Assembly (NCBI RefSeq): GCF_905475395.1 | Contig: NC_058337.1 | Span: forward strand, 82,702,368 to 82,766,367 | From: Chrysoperla carnea | Lineage: Eukaryota > Arthropoda > Insecta > Neuroptera > Chrysopidae | Direction of reading: 5' to 3' | DNA: 64,000 bases | Shown here: piece by piece, positions 45,831-58,570 of the stretch | How the letters are laid out: each line of letters opens with the position of its first letter | How positions within the stretch are numbered: position 1 is the first letter of the stretch | Notes under the pieces: model-generated | What the model was told of the DNA's origin: nothing | The model's database searches: none | What the model saw: the letters and a program-made list of their open reading frames with translations, nothing else | Program-made: the position numbers and the translations under genes

Positions 45831-47742
45831 ATTGTGTTGAATATTTTAGTATAATTATATTGATTGAATTATAAGTGAGCCATAGCAACGCGTGGCCAGG
45901 CTCAGCTAGTATCAGGGCCGTCATCAGTCAATAGGCCAGATGGAGGCAATCTGAAAATATGAACCATAACTAAAAATTTTATAGGGTCCTGTTCGTCAAA
46001 AAGGCAAAAAGAATTTTTATTTTTAAAAGTTTTAATTTTACTCTTTCAAAGCAAGTGAGTTATCTTTGAATTTCTAAGAAGGGTCAGCAGCCACTAGCTA
46101 CCCCTTCTTGGCGACGCTCATGACTATTTTAACAGTATATTTTACTTTTTCATTTAGTTGAATATTTGCATATTTGTTATGTTGCTTGTCAAGCGTGTTT
46201 GTCAAACATTTTCAACAAACGCGTTTGTCAAACGGGTAGGTATACAATAGTTTTTATAAAAGTTCAACAAAAAGAATGTGGTGTCCGGAAGTAGGGTATC
46301 TTTGTTTTCTGGTGAGGGTCCAAATTAAAGCACAACTTAAGTTTCCGTTTTCTCAAAAACTATAAAAGGGTGTAGATTTCAAAAAAAGAAAAAATCTGAG
46401 AAAACTTTTCGAAATTTATAGGGGAAAGTGGCCGCCATTATACCCTTCATGAATCTTTTTGTTTTTCTAAACTTATCTTATATATAAAAATAATACAAAC
46501 ATTGAGATTCAATTCAATACTGTCTATATAGAGTACTTGGACAATTTTTAAGTCAACTGTTTATTTGCACTGGCTGTATTGCCTAGTTTTAGATATAAAA
46601 AGTTTACTGCAGTATTTGTATGTGCTCTGCATATTTGAAAAATTTTAAATATAAAATATCACGTTAATATTACAAGGTTAACCAGGTGTTTTAATTTTTG
46701 GAAAAAATTGTTATTTATTAAAAATTTTTTTATAAGAAACGTGTTATAGATTCTATTTACGCGTGCTTGTAAACTCGAGAAAATTAATTTTAAATAAGTG
46801 TCAACCCAATAAAGGAAAGAGATTTATTGAAACCATACTGTCTACTGCTGTGCTAGAGAATAATGAAAGTTTGTTTAAGTGATTCAAATTTTGTGTTTAT
46901 GAAGGTCGTTTGGATCGGTTAAATTTGTTTTTAGAACTACATATAATTTCTTTTCCATGATTTTGAATTTTTCCATGATTTCAAAGTTTTACTATGTTAA
47001 ATAAAAATTTTGAAAATGCCTTACAAAAATTTTAATTATATATACTTTGATGAAAACCAAATATTTTAAACCATATATTATAGGCCAATAGAATAACAGA
47101 AAAAGATTACATGTCCGAAGTGGTTTTAATCTCTGGAGACGGGTACACACACAATGAATCTGTCCAGTCCACTCGCCAGAAACCTGAGGATTGGAGTTAT
47201 TAAGCAAATTAGGCTAAAAATTTTATTTTGCTTCCTTGCGAGGGATATAACTTGTAAATGGTACACTTTAAAATACTGGTGTAATGGAACTTTTTGTTCC
47301 TTAGATGTTTTTCTAGGACTTCAAAAAAAAAAACCAAAAAACAAAAAAACAAAAAACAAATTTCTTGTTGCAAAATTTTTGCGAAAAAGTGCCTAAAAAC
47401 GCTATTTTTTAATTTCATTTATTTGTTTGCAAATAACTGTTTTTAATAAAATTGACCACTATATTTTGTAGCTGATACCTCAAAGAAAAAAATTAGCTTT
47501 GGAATGTTTCTCTAATAGTTTTTGCACAATTCCATTTTGCACTAGATGTCTGAAAAAAAGTGGTTGACTTTGAGCAGGTCGCAAGGTCTGAGTTTTTATC
47601 CGATCGCAATCTGCTTGACGGGAATCGAAAGAATAAAATGTCTATTTAATTTAGCAATTTAGTTGCCTAGACCCATATTCAATATTAACAATATTTACAG
47701 CGGTTTAAAAAACGGCGAAAATTCCTTAGTTGCAAAATTAAT
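45831..47742. other. Mostly AT-rich intergenic stretch
   Basis: At 46190-46235 paired GTTTGTCAAAC strings resemble those at 42040-42100. 47105-47200 is GC-richer and open on the minus strand but has no convincing exon limits. Confidence 0.5.
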
Positions 47743-48208
47743 TTTCTCAACGAATTTTCAATTTAACGAGATGCGGGTTAAAATTTGCTTCAACAAGATT
47801 TAAAAAAAAAGGCGTCTCTAACACAGTTTGGGACCGAGTTAGGACATTTGTTACTTATGACAGCCACACGCATTTTTACAAAAATGAGCCATAGGTCGTT
47901 CCCAGACCGTATTAGAGAGATCTATCTTTTTTATTTAAATAATTATTTTCGAATCACTTTCCGAAGCAAATTTTAAAATCGCATTTGCTTCAACAAGATT
48001 TAAAAAAAAAGGCGTCTCTAACACAGTTTGGGACCGAGTTAGGACATTTGTTACTTATGACAGCCACACGCATTTTTACAAAAATGAGCCATAGGTCGTT
48101 CCCAGACCGTATTAGAGAGATCTATCTTTTTTAAATAATTATTTTCGAATCACTTTGACAAGCAAATTTTAAAATCGCATCTCGTCAAGTTGAAAATTCG
48201 TTGAGAAA
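47743..48208. mobile_element. Foldback element holding an internal tandem duplication
   Basis: Outer arms of about 50 bp: TTTCTCAACGAATTTTCAA at the left and TTGAAAATTCGTTGAGAAA at the right. Between them a unit of about 200 bp (47783-47982) is repeated almost exactly (47983-48180), with one 4-base gap. Each unit carries its own inverted pair (TCTCTAACACAGTTTGGGAC against GTCTGGGAACG...AGAGA). The frame at 47785-47976 is repeat, not gene. Confidence 0.88.
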
Positions 48209-48238
48209 TAAAATAATTCAAGCACTGATTTTCAACAC

Positions 48239-48294
48239 TATCTATACACAGTATTTCAACAATTAACTCAGTCAATTGTTTGTTTTCACTTGTT
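48239..48294 (-). repeat. R550 terminal fragment
   Basis: Only the last 55 bases or so: GTATTTCAACAATTAACTCA to TTTTCACTTGTT. Confidence 0.8.
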
Positions 48295-48674
48295 TTCATT
48301 TATATAGGTTAAAATTTTTTAGGCATTTTCAAAATTTTAATTTCACATAATAAAAGTTATCCCATTACAAACAACAATAGTTATTACAATAATTCTACAA
48401 TATTACAATAGTTAGTACAACATTACTTATTTACAATAATTCAGTTAAGCATAAAATTTTTATTTCAGGGCCGTATTTATGTTATTATTTTAAGATGTAT
48501 TTTCATTTCAATGTATTTCGATGACATTGTATATCACTGTGCTTTATTCTTATTTCTTACACATGTTTATATACAGAATACCTAGAGCAGAGAAACGTGC
48601 GATTTTGAAAACACAGTAAAACAAGAACTTTATCCAAATTATTTTTATCTCGAAATACATAAAGAAGCATTTAA

Positions 48675-48800
48675 AAAATTACATAAATAGTCCAGTCGAC
48701 AAGTTGTAAATGGTGAAAATAGAGATAATGTTATTAAGAATATGTGCGATAGCTCGTTGGATTCGGAATGATAGCTAGGCAAATGTGTCGGAAGCGTTTT
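48675..48800 (+). repeat. Detached end of the 42.4 kb foldback
   Basis: AGTCGACAAGTTG, GGTGAAAATAGA, GTTGGATT and GTGTCGGAAGCGTTTTTAG lie in the same order as at 42388-42510. Confidence 0.75.
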
Positions 48801-48944
48801 TAGTTATAAACAGGAGGAAATTTCCCATAAGATTCCCACTCTTGGAAGTAAGCATTCTCAAAGTGGGCATCTTCATTGTAAACTAAAAAAGTTATTTAAG
48901 TAGTTTTCGTTAAAATTTTTCGCTTCATGGAATTCTTGTTAGAG

Positions 48945-49050
48945 TTCGTAAATAACCGATATATGTTAATTGGGTCTTATAATTGGGACCCATATTGTAA
49001 TCCGTTAGAGATAAAACAAAAGTTTAAAAAGAAAAACTAGTTGCTTTGTG
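48945..49050 (-). repeat. R550 internal fragment
   Basis: GTTAATTGGGTCTTATAA, GGGACCCATATTGTAA and CCGTTAGAGATAAAACAAAA match the middle of R550 with a damaged hairpin. Confidence 0.6.
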
Positions 49051-49174
49051 AAAAATTATCGAAAAACGAAAGAAAATTCTACAAAATACTTTGGAAAATT
49101 TTCGAAAACCAAAACAAATGGCGGCTAAAAGCTCGCCATAATTGTATTGGTTTTTAAAGTTGTCTTATTTATTA

Positions 49175-49674
49175 ACAAGTGAAAACAAACAATTGACTGA
49201 GTTAATTGTTGAAATATCATGTATAGGCAGTGCTGATTACTCTATCACATTACACATACATACATGTCACACATACATAAATGATATTCCCATATAATAC
49301 ATACTATACAATTTTCGCCTAATTTGCGCCCTCGCGGGTAAACAGTGCTGTTTACGAAAGTTGTTTATTTTTTTATAAGGAACATTTTTTACATTTAAAC
49401 TTTTGTTCTAGCTCTAACGGTTTAGAAGACCCAATTGACCTATGTTGCTCATTTACGAACTCGACCTCACTTTTTACGTACTGAAAAATTTCAGCTTGAT
49501 ATCTTATTTCGTTTTTGAGTTAATGTGTTCACAGACGGAGAGGCGGACGGACGGGCAACCGAAAATGGACTAGTTAGGTGATTTTAGGACACCTAAACCA
49601 AAATTTTGTTCGTAGCATCAATACTTTTAAGCGTTACAAACTTGGGACTAAACTTAGTATACCTTGGTATAAAA
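49175..49674 (+). repeat. R550 repeat, copy 7
   Basis: Near-complete. The hairpin block is deleted (AACGGTTTAGAAGACCCAAT). A terminal fragment in the opposite orientation follows at 49702-49757. Confidence 0.85.
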
Positions 49675-49757
49675 TATTTGCAAGCATTGAAAATCCAAAC
49701 TTTCTATATAGGGTATTTCAACAATTAACTCAGCCAATTCTTTTTTTTCACTTGTTT

Positions 49758-51537
49758 TGATTAAAATCGAACAATCTATTATTTTCAATATAAGTATCAA
49801 TTGTAAATTACAAGGCAACGCGATGTTTCAAGTCGAATACCCTGTATATTAAATTATTAATATATATTGCATATTATCATGTTTATATATTCTATTTATG
49901 ATGATATTATTTTTATGGTATTTATAAATAAACTAACTATTACTTAATGGAAAATATCCTGATTTCACTATACATATACATATTATGTGATCAAACACAC
50001 ATTAATATAAATAAATATTGTACACTGCAATTCAATAAAAATGATCAGATTGTTTTTCTATGCACTACATTCTGGAGTCAATTCTTTTGGTAATCAACAA
50101 TTCTTTTAAGTGCTTTGTATATGCGGGTGTACTCGGCTAGAATTTTTGTAATGGATTTTCCACAACACAACTGGTGTAATTAGCCAAAAAGTTTGCCAAA
50201 AGTGGTTATACCACTTGTGCATTCTCCAAGTGTAAATTTTTAGGAGATGAAAGCATCTAGTTCTGTTAATCATATTGTCATTGAATTTTTCTTTTTAGAG
50301 ATAGTATTGTGAACTAAATTCCAACATTTCTCATTCATCAGAATTTTGTGGAGTTCGAAGCATTATCGCTTAGTATCGGATAACATACTTACATACATAT
50401 AATTCCTTCATTTGATCTATAATGGTAAATAGCTCGCTTTGTAGTGAACCAATAAAAAAACAACTTAAACAAAAATTGTAGAGTTTGATGGGGGACGTCA
50501 TGTTCTGACATCAGATTGGACCTAGTCCTTCGGGTTGCTTTAATAACTAATTAAGATTCTAAATGGTAAGATATAAAATAACACTTTAAATTAGAAAGTT
50601 GATAAAAAAAATAACAATTTTAGTTTTTATTTAATATTTTTTTGAAAAACGTTAGCTTTCGGAGGAAATGTGACTTAAAAATATGTCATTATTGCATTTC
50701 ATAGAAAGAAAATAATTTAATCTCAATTTTCAATAGCAAGAAAATTTTTTCTGGATACAATTTCGGATTCTTGAGCAAAATTTTTCTTCGAAATTTCGGT
50801 GTGAAATTTATAAACCGGATACAGAGTATAGTTTTTAATTGCACACCTAGAATTTACTTGCATTTTTCGAAATTTTACTACTCCACATTTGGATCAATTT
50901 TATGAGACGTAATTGTACATTTATAGTTTTCCGTATTATTGTTTTAAAATATAAACAAAAACCGAAAACTCATATTATTTAGTCTAGATAGAATTGCACT
51001 TTATATAGAAATGAGAAAATAATAAATAATTTCTATTTCTTTTAAAAAAATCATGGAAATATAATGCAATTTGAACTTTTATAAATCACTTTTATGAGTA
51101 AGACACATGTATGAGTAAGAATAAAAGCGCATACACATACACAACCATAAAAATAATTTTAACACATTTTATAAACAACAGCAGGTTGTTTTAATTCTAT
51201 CTATATTTGTTTTTTTGTTTTTTTATAAAACATCACATATTTGTACAATGTGCTTAAAAAGTATATTCTGTAATAGGGATGGTTAAATCGACTCTAACTT
51301 GAGTCAATAATTGATCTTTTGATACAAATAATCGAATTATTAGGATCGAATTGAGTCCGTCTTGAATCGGTTAGAAACGACTCTTATTCCATGATTTTTA
51401 ACTTAACCTGTAACCAACTGAACAGCTTAAGCAGATGGAATAGTTCGGTAGTTAACAACACAACCTTGTCCTTTAGCATTAAGCGATTGCATTTAACAAA
51501 AGACCAAACAAGATTAGATAGGGAAATACCTTTCTTG
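49758..51537. other. AT-rich intergenic stretch
   Basis: Nothing recognised. Confidence 0.55.
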
Positions 51538-51822
51538 TGAAACTATTTCTAGCTCAGCGTAAAATGCTCTTTGGACTATTTTGATCAAAATCTCTCACGG
51601 TTACAAACTTTTTTAAGTAGTAGTTTTCGAACTACGGACGACCAAAGCCACGAATATATTATAGTTTTAGTATATGACTAGGAAAATGGATTTCTGTGGA
51701 ACTTTTTCAAACCGACCTCAAAATGTTCTTCAGATCGATCTGATCAAAAACTCTCACGGCCACAGAACTTCTGAACGAATATATATATTATATATATAGT
51801 ACCTATATGACTAGCAAAATGG
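51538..51822. repeat. Diverged tandem duplication, about 145 bp unit
   Basis: Both halves have an AAAATGYTCTT string, TGATCAAAA, CTCTCACGG and ATATGACTAGSAAAATGG in order; the second half starts near 51690. Confidence 0.7.
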
Positions 51823-51844
51823 TTGAATGCCAGTCTAACTGATT

Positions 51845-51861
51845 CCCCCCCCCCCCCCCCC
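51845..51861 (+). repeat. C homopolymer, 17 bases
   Basis: Uninterrupted C17, in a window where other long runs are A or T. Length may be affected by sequencing. Confidence 0.9.
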
Positions 51862-53042
51862 AACTATCAATAACCATTTTTAAAAAATCAAATAAATCAC
51901 GCACTTTGTATCAGGAAATTAAAAATACGCGTGACTCAACGATACTCATGAACTATATTTTGAGAAGGAGGTAGCATTTTTGGTCTATTATTTGGTAGAA
52001 TGTATTTTACATCGCCAACCCAACTTCCAACTAATTTGATTATACTTATAGAGAAACTAAAAATAACCTTCTTTCCTTTTTAATCGGCTATCAAAAAGTA
52101 TTTTTGATTCATAACAAGCAAGTAGTCACATTTTCCTATAAAATTCTTAAAATTTGATAACTTAACAAAATTGACATTATTATGATAGCGGTAATTAAAT
52201 TGATAAACTTTTTAAACACACTGTATTAAAGATATGCAGGCTGAATGGAATATTAGAAAAATGCTTAAACTCATTAACACGTTGAAAAAAACGTGACAAC
52301 CGGACTTTTCATTTGAATCATGTGAAATGGCATGACGTCAACTATGTATAAACGACCTACGATTATATACTTTTATTAAACATATCAATAGTGTTATATG
52401 TACAAAAACGTATGTGTATTTTAAGTTCATGCGGATTGTAATGTAATAAACATACTATAATACCGACTTATATGCATCTCTTACAAGTAATATATGCGGA
52501 AGAGAGATGAAAATATATATACGTTTGTGTATGATTAATACTTTCAAATGTCACGTGTTTATTAGCGTGTTTATCGCAATGAGACCAGTCTAGTGTAAGT
52601 GCCAAACGAAGTTAGGCGTGATTTTAATAATATGGTTATTATTTTAATAGATTTTTCGATGTTTTTTTCATCGTAATATCCGATTTATCATCCTTGAGGA
52701 TCAAATTACATTCAAAATATTTGATATTTTGTGTTACCGTATCGAAAGTTAAGTGTTATAATATTAGCGAAGTCAATAATATTTATTACACATTGTTACC
52801 AACCTATATCAACAATTATATGCAATTTTTATTAACATAGTCTGTGGTTAAGGTTTCTTTACAGTGTAAAACTGAAAACTGCAAGAAAAGTGTGCAATTT
52901 TCTTTATTGTGTGTTTATATAATAATTTGTTTTTGATAATGTTCAATTATACGAACTACATTCAAATTATATATTTTGTTGTTAAGTAAATTATTGTTAA
53001 GTGTAGTTTTTGAGAACTTTTACGAGCTAAATAAAAATAAAA
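51862..53042. other. Stretch upstream of the putative gene start at 53043
   Basis: AT-rich. The last 500 bases would hold the promoter and 5' UTR if the gene at 53043 is real. No defined element seen. Confidence 0.45.
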
Positions 53043-53396
53043 ATGAATACTACGCAAAGTTATTGGGAAGATATTTCAAATATGCAACCGGTAAAATTTG
53101 AAAGGTAAATATGTATACGAGTATATAGGTTATTTTTAAGTTTAGTTAAACTTTTTGCCGCAAGTGAAATTTTTCGCATGAACATCTTTTTTTTGTATTA
53201 TCTTATGCAAACACTGCATTATTCTAGATTTTTGTGATTCTTTCTTCGATTCCGTACCAACGAAACAGTTCGTTTTCTTCTTGCCGTAAAAAGCTTATAA
53301 AAGAGGGACAATTTAAATCAAATTTAAAAGAATTAATTTTTAAAGGCCAAGATTTTGCTCAAATTGAAACTATGCTAATTTCAAATAAACCATCAA
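53043..53396 (+). CDS. Putative first two coding exons of an unrecognised gene
   Basis: Proposed join(53043..53104, 53269..53396), continuing beyond a donor (AAGTAAGT) at 53397. Exon 1 starts at an ATG after AT-rich sequence and reads MNTTQSYWEDISNMQPVKFE, then the donor AAG/GTAAAT. Exon 2, taken from the acceptor AAACAG, keeps frame and reads SFSSCRKKLIKEGQFKSNLK, then a Leu/Glu/Ile-rich part ending ISNKPS. The nearer acceptor TTCTAG at 53227 would give an immediate stop, hence the choice. The amphipathic, lysine-rich sequence with no low complexity looks like real protein, but I do not recognise it. Later exons were not found before the R550 copy at 53680 or beyond it. Confidence 0.42.
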
Positions 53397-53679
53397 GTAA
53401 GTTGGTCCTCTGGTTAGTGTTTTCTACATGGTATTTTGAGTTACTTGGAAGTGAATGGCAATTAAAACTTGCAACACTTAAACTTTTAAGATTTTATATC
53501 TGACATCGTGAAGAGTTTGGGAAATTAATTTAAATTAGTTAATAACGCGTTTAGATAGGTATTTGAAAAAATTAAAATCTCAATTCCTCAAAAACCGCTT
53601 ATTTATGAGATATATAGTTGACAGATATTTTATTTCTGAACATATAATTCTCAGTTTATAGACAATATGCTTAAAAAAA

Positions 53680-54193
53680 ACAAGTGAAAACAAACAATTG
53701 ACTGAGTTAATTGTTGAAATACCATGCATAGTCAGTGTTGATTTATTTATCACATTACACATACAAACATGTGACACATACATAACTCCGCCTAATTGGC
53801 GCCCTCACGGGTAAACAGTGATGTTTACGAAAAAATGTTTCAAACAAAGGTTGTTTAATTTTTGATAAGGAACATTTTTTACGTTTAAACTTTTGTTCTG
53901 CCTCTAACGGTTTACAAGATGGGTCCTACGGACCCAAGACCCAATTGATGCTCATTTACGAACTTGACCTCACTTTTTACGTCTTGAGTACGCTGTAAAA
54001 ATTTCAGCTCGATATCTTTTTTCGTTTTTGAGTTATCGTGTCCACAGACGGACGGACAACCGGAAATGGACTAATTAGGTGATTTTATGAACACCTATGA
54101 CAAAATTTTTTTCCTAGCATCATTATTTTTAAGCGTTACAAACTTGGGACTAAACTTAATATACTATGTATATTTCATATATACATGGTATAA
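53680..54193 (+). repeat. R550 repeat, copy 8
   Basis: Near-complete with hairpin, ending ATACATGGTATAA. It lacks about 45 bases before the CGCCTAATTGGCGCCCTC block. If the gene at 53043 is real, it sits in its intron. Confidence 0.9.
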
Positions 54194-55039
54194 CAACAAA
54201 ATTGTGGGTGAAGAGTCAATTCATTCTATTAAAAATAAAATTAGCGTTGTCATTAAAAAAATTAGGCTCAATTTTTTTTTATTCTTTAAAATTTGTGACC
54301 TTGATACATAATGTAAATTTAATATTTCCAAATAAAATTGAAACATTGAATTGTTGCTAATTAAACGTATAAATTAAATTAGACAATTGCTTGATGACCT
54401 TGGCAATACGACTAAGAACGTTTTTATTTGTAGTCACCAGTCACCAATTTGCCTTATTCACGTGTCATGACATTAATTAAAATTACATTGTTGTAATTCA
54501 AACGGTAAATTATTACAACTTTCAGAGCTTTAAGATATTTAGGCCCCCTTGAGTACCTACTCCAATAAATTTACATTTAAATGGGCGATTTTGAAGTGTT
54601 GTTCTTGCTACAAAGTAGCACTTCAAATTTTTTTCCCAGTCTGATTCAAGCAAACATGTACTTTAAAAATTGTGTTAAGCATTTTTCTTTGATTTTCTTT
54701 CGAAATTCTTTCCACGAAAATTAATGTAAAAGTGAATGTTGTTATCGCAATTTAAGTGATAAAACATAACGATATTTAGAACTTTGCAATATGCTCTATT
54801 GCTATTGCGATAGATACCATCAAATTTCACTTTTATTTTTCCTCCATGTATTTCAAGATCGAATACAAATAGCGCCGAAGTTCTTCTTGATCATTGAGAT
54901 TTTCATAATCAAAACTTTTGCAGATAGGAAAAATGATAATTACTATTAATATAACCAGCCAAGTGGTGGAGAGGGGTAAGATGTTTGAGTTTTTGAATGT
55001 GTCTACTAAGCCTACAAATCTTAAAATCTCGATGGTAAG
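54194..55039. other. AT-rich intergenic or intronic stretch
   Basis: Nothing recognised. Confidence 0.55.
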
Positions 55040-55360
55040 TTTAAGCTAGTGGTAGCAGCTGCCCGGGTGGAACGTATGTCATAAGCTCTAATGTAAGACT
55101 TTAAAAAGCAATAGTGACTTAGAAGGAATTATTTAATGGTTTTCAAAAATGTGGTAAAGGAGACTATTCATTGTTTTTTGCTCCTCCTCATTCTGGCAAC
55201 GTTCATAGTTTTCGCGATGCCAAGAAAAGTAGTTCAAGTGCTCAGCATGCTTGTCTCTAACAGAGATTCCTGTAATGCGGCTCCTATTTTACGTACAGAG
55301 GCCCTTTGAAGGGAGATAATATTTTCTCCTTTGATTGTACTCTGACCATGTCGGGCTTAC
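55040..55360 (-). pseudogene. Possible LINE reverse-transcriptase C-terminal relic
   Basis: On the minus strand one frame reads HLNYFSWHRENYERCQNEEE, which recalls the Cys/His and EEE-containing tail of insect non-LTR elements. Downstream comes GGGCAGCTGCTACCACTAG, a type of sequence near LINE ends. Stops interrupt the frame. Weak evidence; it could be something else. Confidence 0.25.
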
Positions 55361-56404
55361 AGTACCACAAGTACGTTCCTTTCCCCACTTAATATTAGCC
55401 TCACTTTGAATAATAGTTTCATTCAGGAGTAGCTTGTAGTTCGTAAATTTTACACCTGGATGTATTTATTTAATTACATCCTTCAATCTACATCTTTGAT
55501 TACACCACTCCTTTTTAACTCCTAAGGAATCCCTCGACTTTAAAGCTTGGTTCTTCATAGGGGGTATAGATTTATACTCCCTTTCCCTAGAAAAATTATA
55601 AAAAACTTTCAATATGCCCTAGATAAATAAGAGAAAACAAAGGTTAATTTTTGGAAAACATAACAACCTTTGTTTAGCACCCAAATTCTTTGTTAGCATT
55701 AAAAACTGCTTTGACCTTGTAAACACCTTATTGATCGCCCGTAAATATAGGTGTAAAAATTTTAATGATATTAATAAATCAACAATACCTACGCATGTTT
55801 ATTAGCTCCAGCAATAATTGTCTGAGTAAAATTAACCTGTGCAGCACATTTATATTTAATGTAATAAAGTATCCATTTTGAGGTGTACCTGTTTATATGT
55901 GACTGCATTGGTTCGTTCATTCGTTGTTTGTATTTATGCTGAGTTTTATATGCAAATAGCCTTGATAAGAATGCAGTTGAACAGGCTTTGAGTCCATTCA
56001 AGTGAGGAATATTTCGTTAATGAAATACATATACATGTGTAAATACACATATACGCGCTCTCGATTTGTTAATATTATAATTGATAAGTAGTTGTTGGGA
56101 TTACGCAGTCTAGTCATACAAAAAGTAACCACTCTAACCTTTTTCGGATCAGCTTATTCGAATAAAGCAAAACGTTAACATAGCCGGACAAAGCTAATCG
56201 AAATATTCAACCCAGCTTTAAAAGAAGGTCAAACGATGTGGAATCGTTAGCTGATATTGAATATTTCAATTAAAAGGTTTGATAAATATGTTTCCCATAG
56301 CTTAAGTAAAAAAGAAAGTAAAAAAAGCTTAAGTGAAAATAATCTGCATGCCACTGGAACTACCAGCGATTGGTATTCTACTCGCCAAAGTAGTAACAGA
56401 AAAA
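55361..56404. other. AT-rich stretch
   Basis: No gene supported. The frame at 56257-56565 runs into the tandem repeat below. Confidence 0.5.
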
Positions 56405-56770
56405 GTAGAGTCCATCTCTCCAATCGCCTGGATCTCTTCTGTACACTTCTAGAAACAAGTACATACCAAGAGAATAAAAAGAAAAAAATTCCCAAGAAGT
56501 TGAAAGGCAGAAAATTCGAATTTCACCGGTTTATTCAAGATCAAGAGACTCCAGACCTTTCTTAAAGGTCGAGTCCGTCTGTCCAATCACCTAGATCTCT
56601 TCTGTACACTTCGAGAAACAAGAAAATACCAAGAAAAGCAGAAAAAACATTCACATTAATCAGTTGATGACACTCTACACCTGTTATTATAGGTCGGGTC
56701 CAACTGTACAATTACCAAGGCTTCTTTTGTACACTTCGGAGAAAAAGTACATACCAAGAAAATTAGAAGA
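56405..56770. repeat. Diverged tandem triplication
   Basis: A block of about 70 bp (GTCGAGTCC, CCAATC, GATCTCTTCTGTACACTTC, GAAACAAG, ATACCAAGA) occurs at about 56405, 56568 and 56692. The first interval is about 163 and the second about 124 bases, so spacers differ. Each block is followed by a lysine-codon-rich AAGAAAA stretch. Confidence 0.75.
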
Positions 56771-58570
56771 AAACAAAATTGACCTAAAAAAGAAACTTTA
56801 ATTTCCCTAAGCTACTTCGACTGGTAGCTTCAGGGGCACATCATCTGCACAGATTTTATTACACATGTAATATAATGTGCACTAAATTTGACATTTTCTT
56901 TTGTTTTTTTTTTTTTTTTTTTGAACCCCATACATAGCAATTATTTGAATCGTCCTGCTAATTTGACGATTGGTTTTGTTTTACATGTAAACATAATTTG
57001 TCATGATGATTTTCATGAAGGGCAATTTTTTGAGAAAACTTTTGACTGTTAATCCTTTTAATTGGAATGTTCGATACCACTTTACTCATTGATTGATCTA
57101 CTTTTAAAGCTTGTTGGATACTTCGGCTAACGTTATCCGGCTATCTTGACACTTTATTTTATTTGTAGTATTAAATCCTAACGTTTTAATTAAGATGTCA
57201 ATACCCAAGGACCATTTTACTTTTAAGTAAAGAAACACAGGAAAAGTTGTTCGGCTAACTAGGCATAGGTCTATGACACAAACAAACGGTGCAGCCTCGT
57301 GGTATAAAGTAAAATTATATTGAATGCTAAAGCATATACACAAATTTACGTGTATTTTCCTACTGATACTTACCAATAGGTGATTTGTAATTAATTAAAA
57401 ATTTTCCATACTTGTGTATGGTCAAACCAATTCGGAGATTGCGAACAACTGGTGCTTATTTTTAGCAACATGTTTAGGGAGCCAGATTTTGGTAAGTAGT
57501 TAGGAATAGCACTGCCTAAAATCAGTTTGATGAGCAGTTTGTTTCCCTCTGCTAAAATTTTATATGAAGTAAAAAATATTAAAAATCATTCATCAAATAG
57601 TTAAATTATTTGGATTGATATTAAATTTATTTGCAACCTGTACTCTCTTTCAGCAAAATATAGGTCTACAGTCATGAGTATAATCTAGAGCTGTAAACCG
57701 TATGTACCGAATTCTGAGTAACGGGTACGCCATTTAGTATCGAGAACTAAAACGCTACTCACAAATTTATTGCTTTATTCGCATTTTTCGTCACTCTAAA
57801 TTTTTATTTAGAATATAGATATACACTTTGACCTCTACAGTTGAGCTATAATTGACATAAAATCTTACCAATTGAAAAATAACGAGTAACGTAACGAACG
57901 ATTGTAACAGGTACTGATTATCTAACGTAACGAAACGAATACATACGCGTATGCAAATTATCGTTACTTTTACAGCACTAGTACAATCATTATAGTAATG
58001 AAATATTTTATTAGTTTTTTGCGAAGTTTTTATATTATATGACCTTTGAATATGAACTTTTACATGCTAATTAAAATAATGGCCATTTAATAAAAAAAGT
58101 CACGTTTCTATATCAAAATGATTCGAGTTTGTATTATGTCCGCTATAATACTAGACAATTTTTATTGGCTATACACGTTGTATTAAGGTAGTATGAGCGC
58201 CTTTAAACTTTATATAAAAGCTTTAGGTATAACGTTTCTAATCCCTCCAACCCTTAGTACAAAGTGGCAAGGGGTGATACAATTTTTTATCAATTCCGAA
58301 ACTAGAAAGTGTAATTTTTCAAATGAGATATTGGTGTTCCAAATTCGATGATTTTCGGCAGAGAAACAGCTCAATACTTGTGAGTGAGTAATTGTGCAAA
58401 TATTTGGAAAGTTAATATTGTAACATTTCGCGGTAAAACAGTGGTTTCTATTGTATCGAACCTGGGGAAAAACGTTATAATACAGTCTTTGCTGAACATA
58501 ATTCCATGACGTTCCATGTGTGATGGATTTTTTCATCATAACGTGCAGTATGTTATGTGATATTTTTTTA
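56771..58570. other. AT-rich stretch
   Basis: A T-run lies at 56905-56923. The 130-codon frame at 58210-58602 (minus) begins inside the next element and has no recognised domain. Confidence 0.5.

Noticed and set aside
46992..47207. Possible exon in the GC-richer minus-strand frame
   Set aside because: No convincing acceptor and donor pair and no recognised motif.
47785..47976. 63-codon open frame
   Set aside because: It lies wholly within a repeated unit of a foldback element; the second unit is not kept open to the same point.
53228..53268. Using the nearer acceptor TTCTAG for exon 2 of the 53 kb gene
   Set aside because: It would bring a stop codon within three codons; the acceptor at 53268 keeps the frame.
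56257..56565. 102-codon open frame
   Set aside because: It runs into a tandem repeat whose other units are closed, and its lysine-rich content follows from A-rich DNA.
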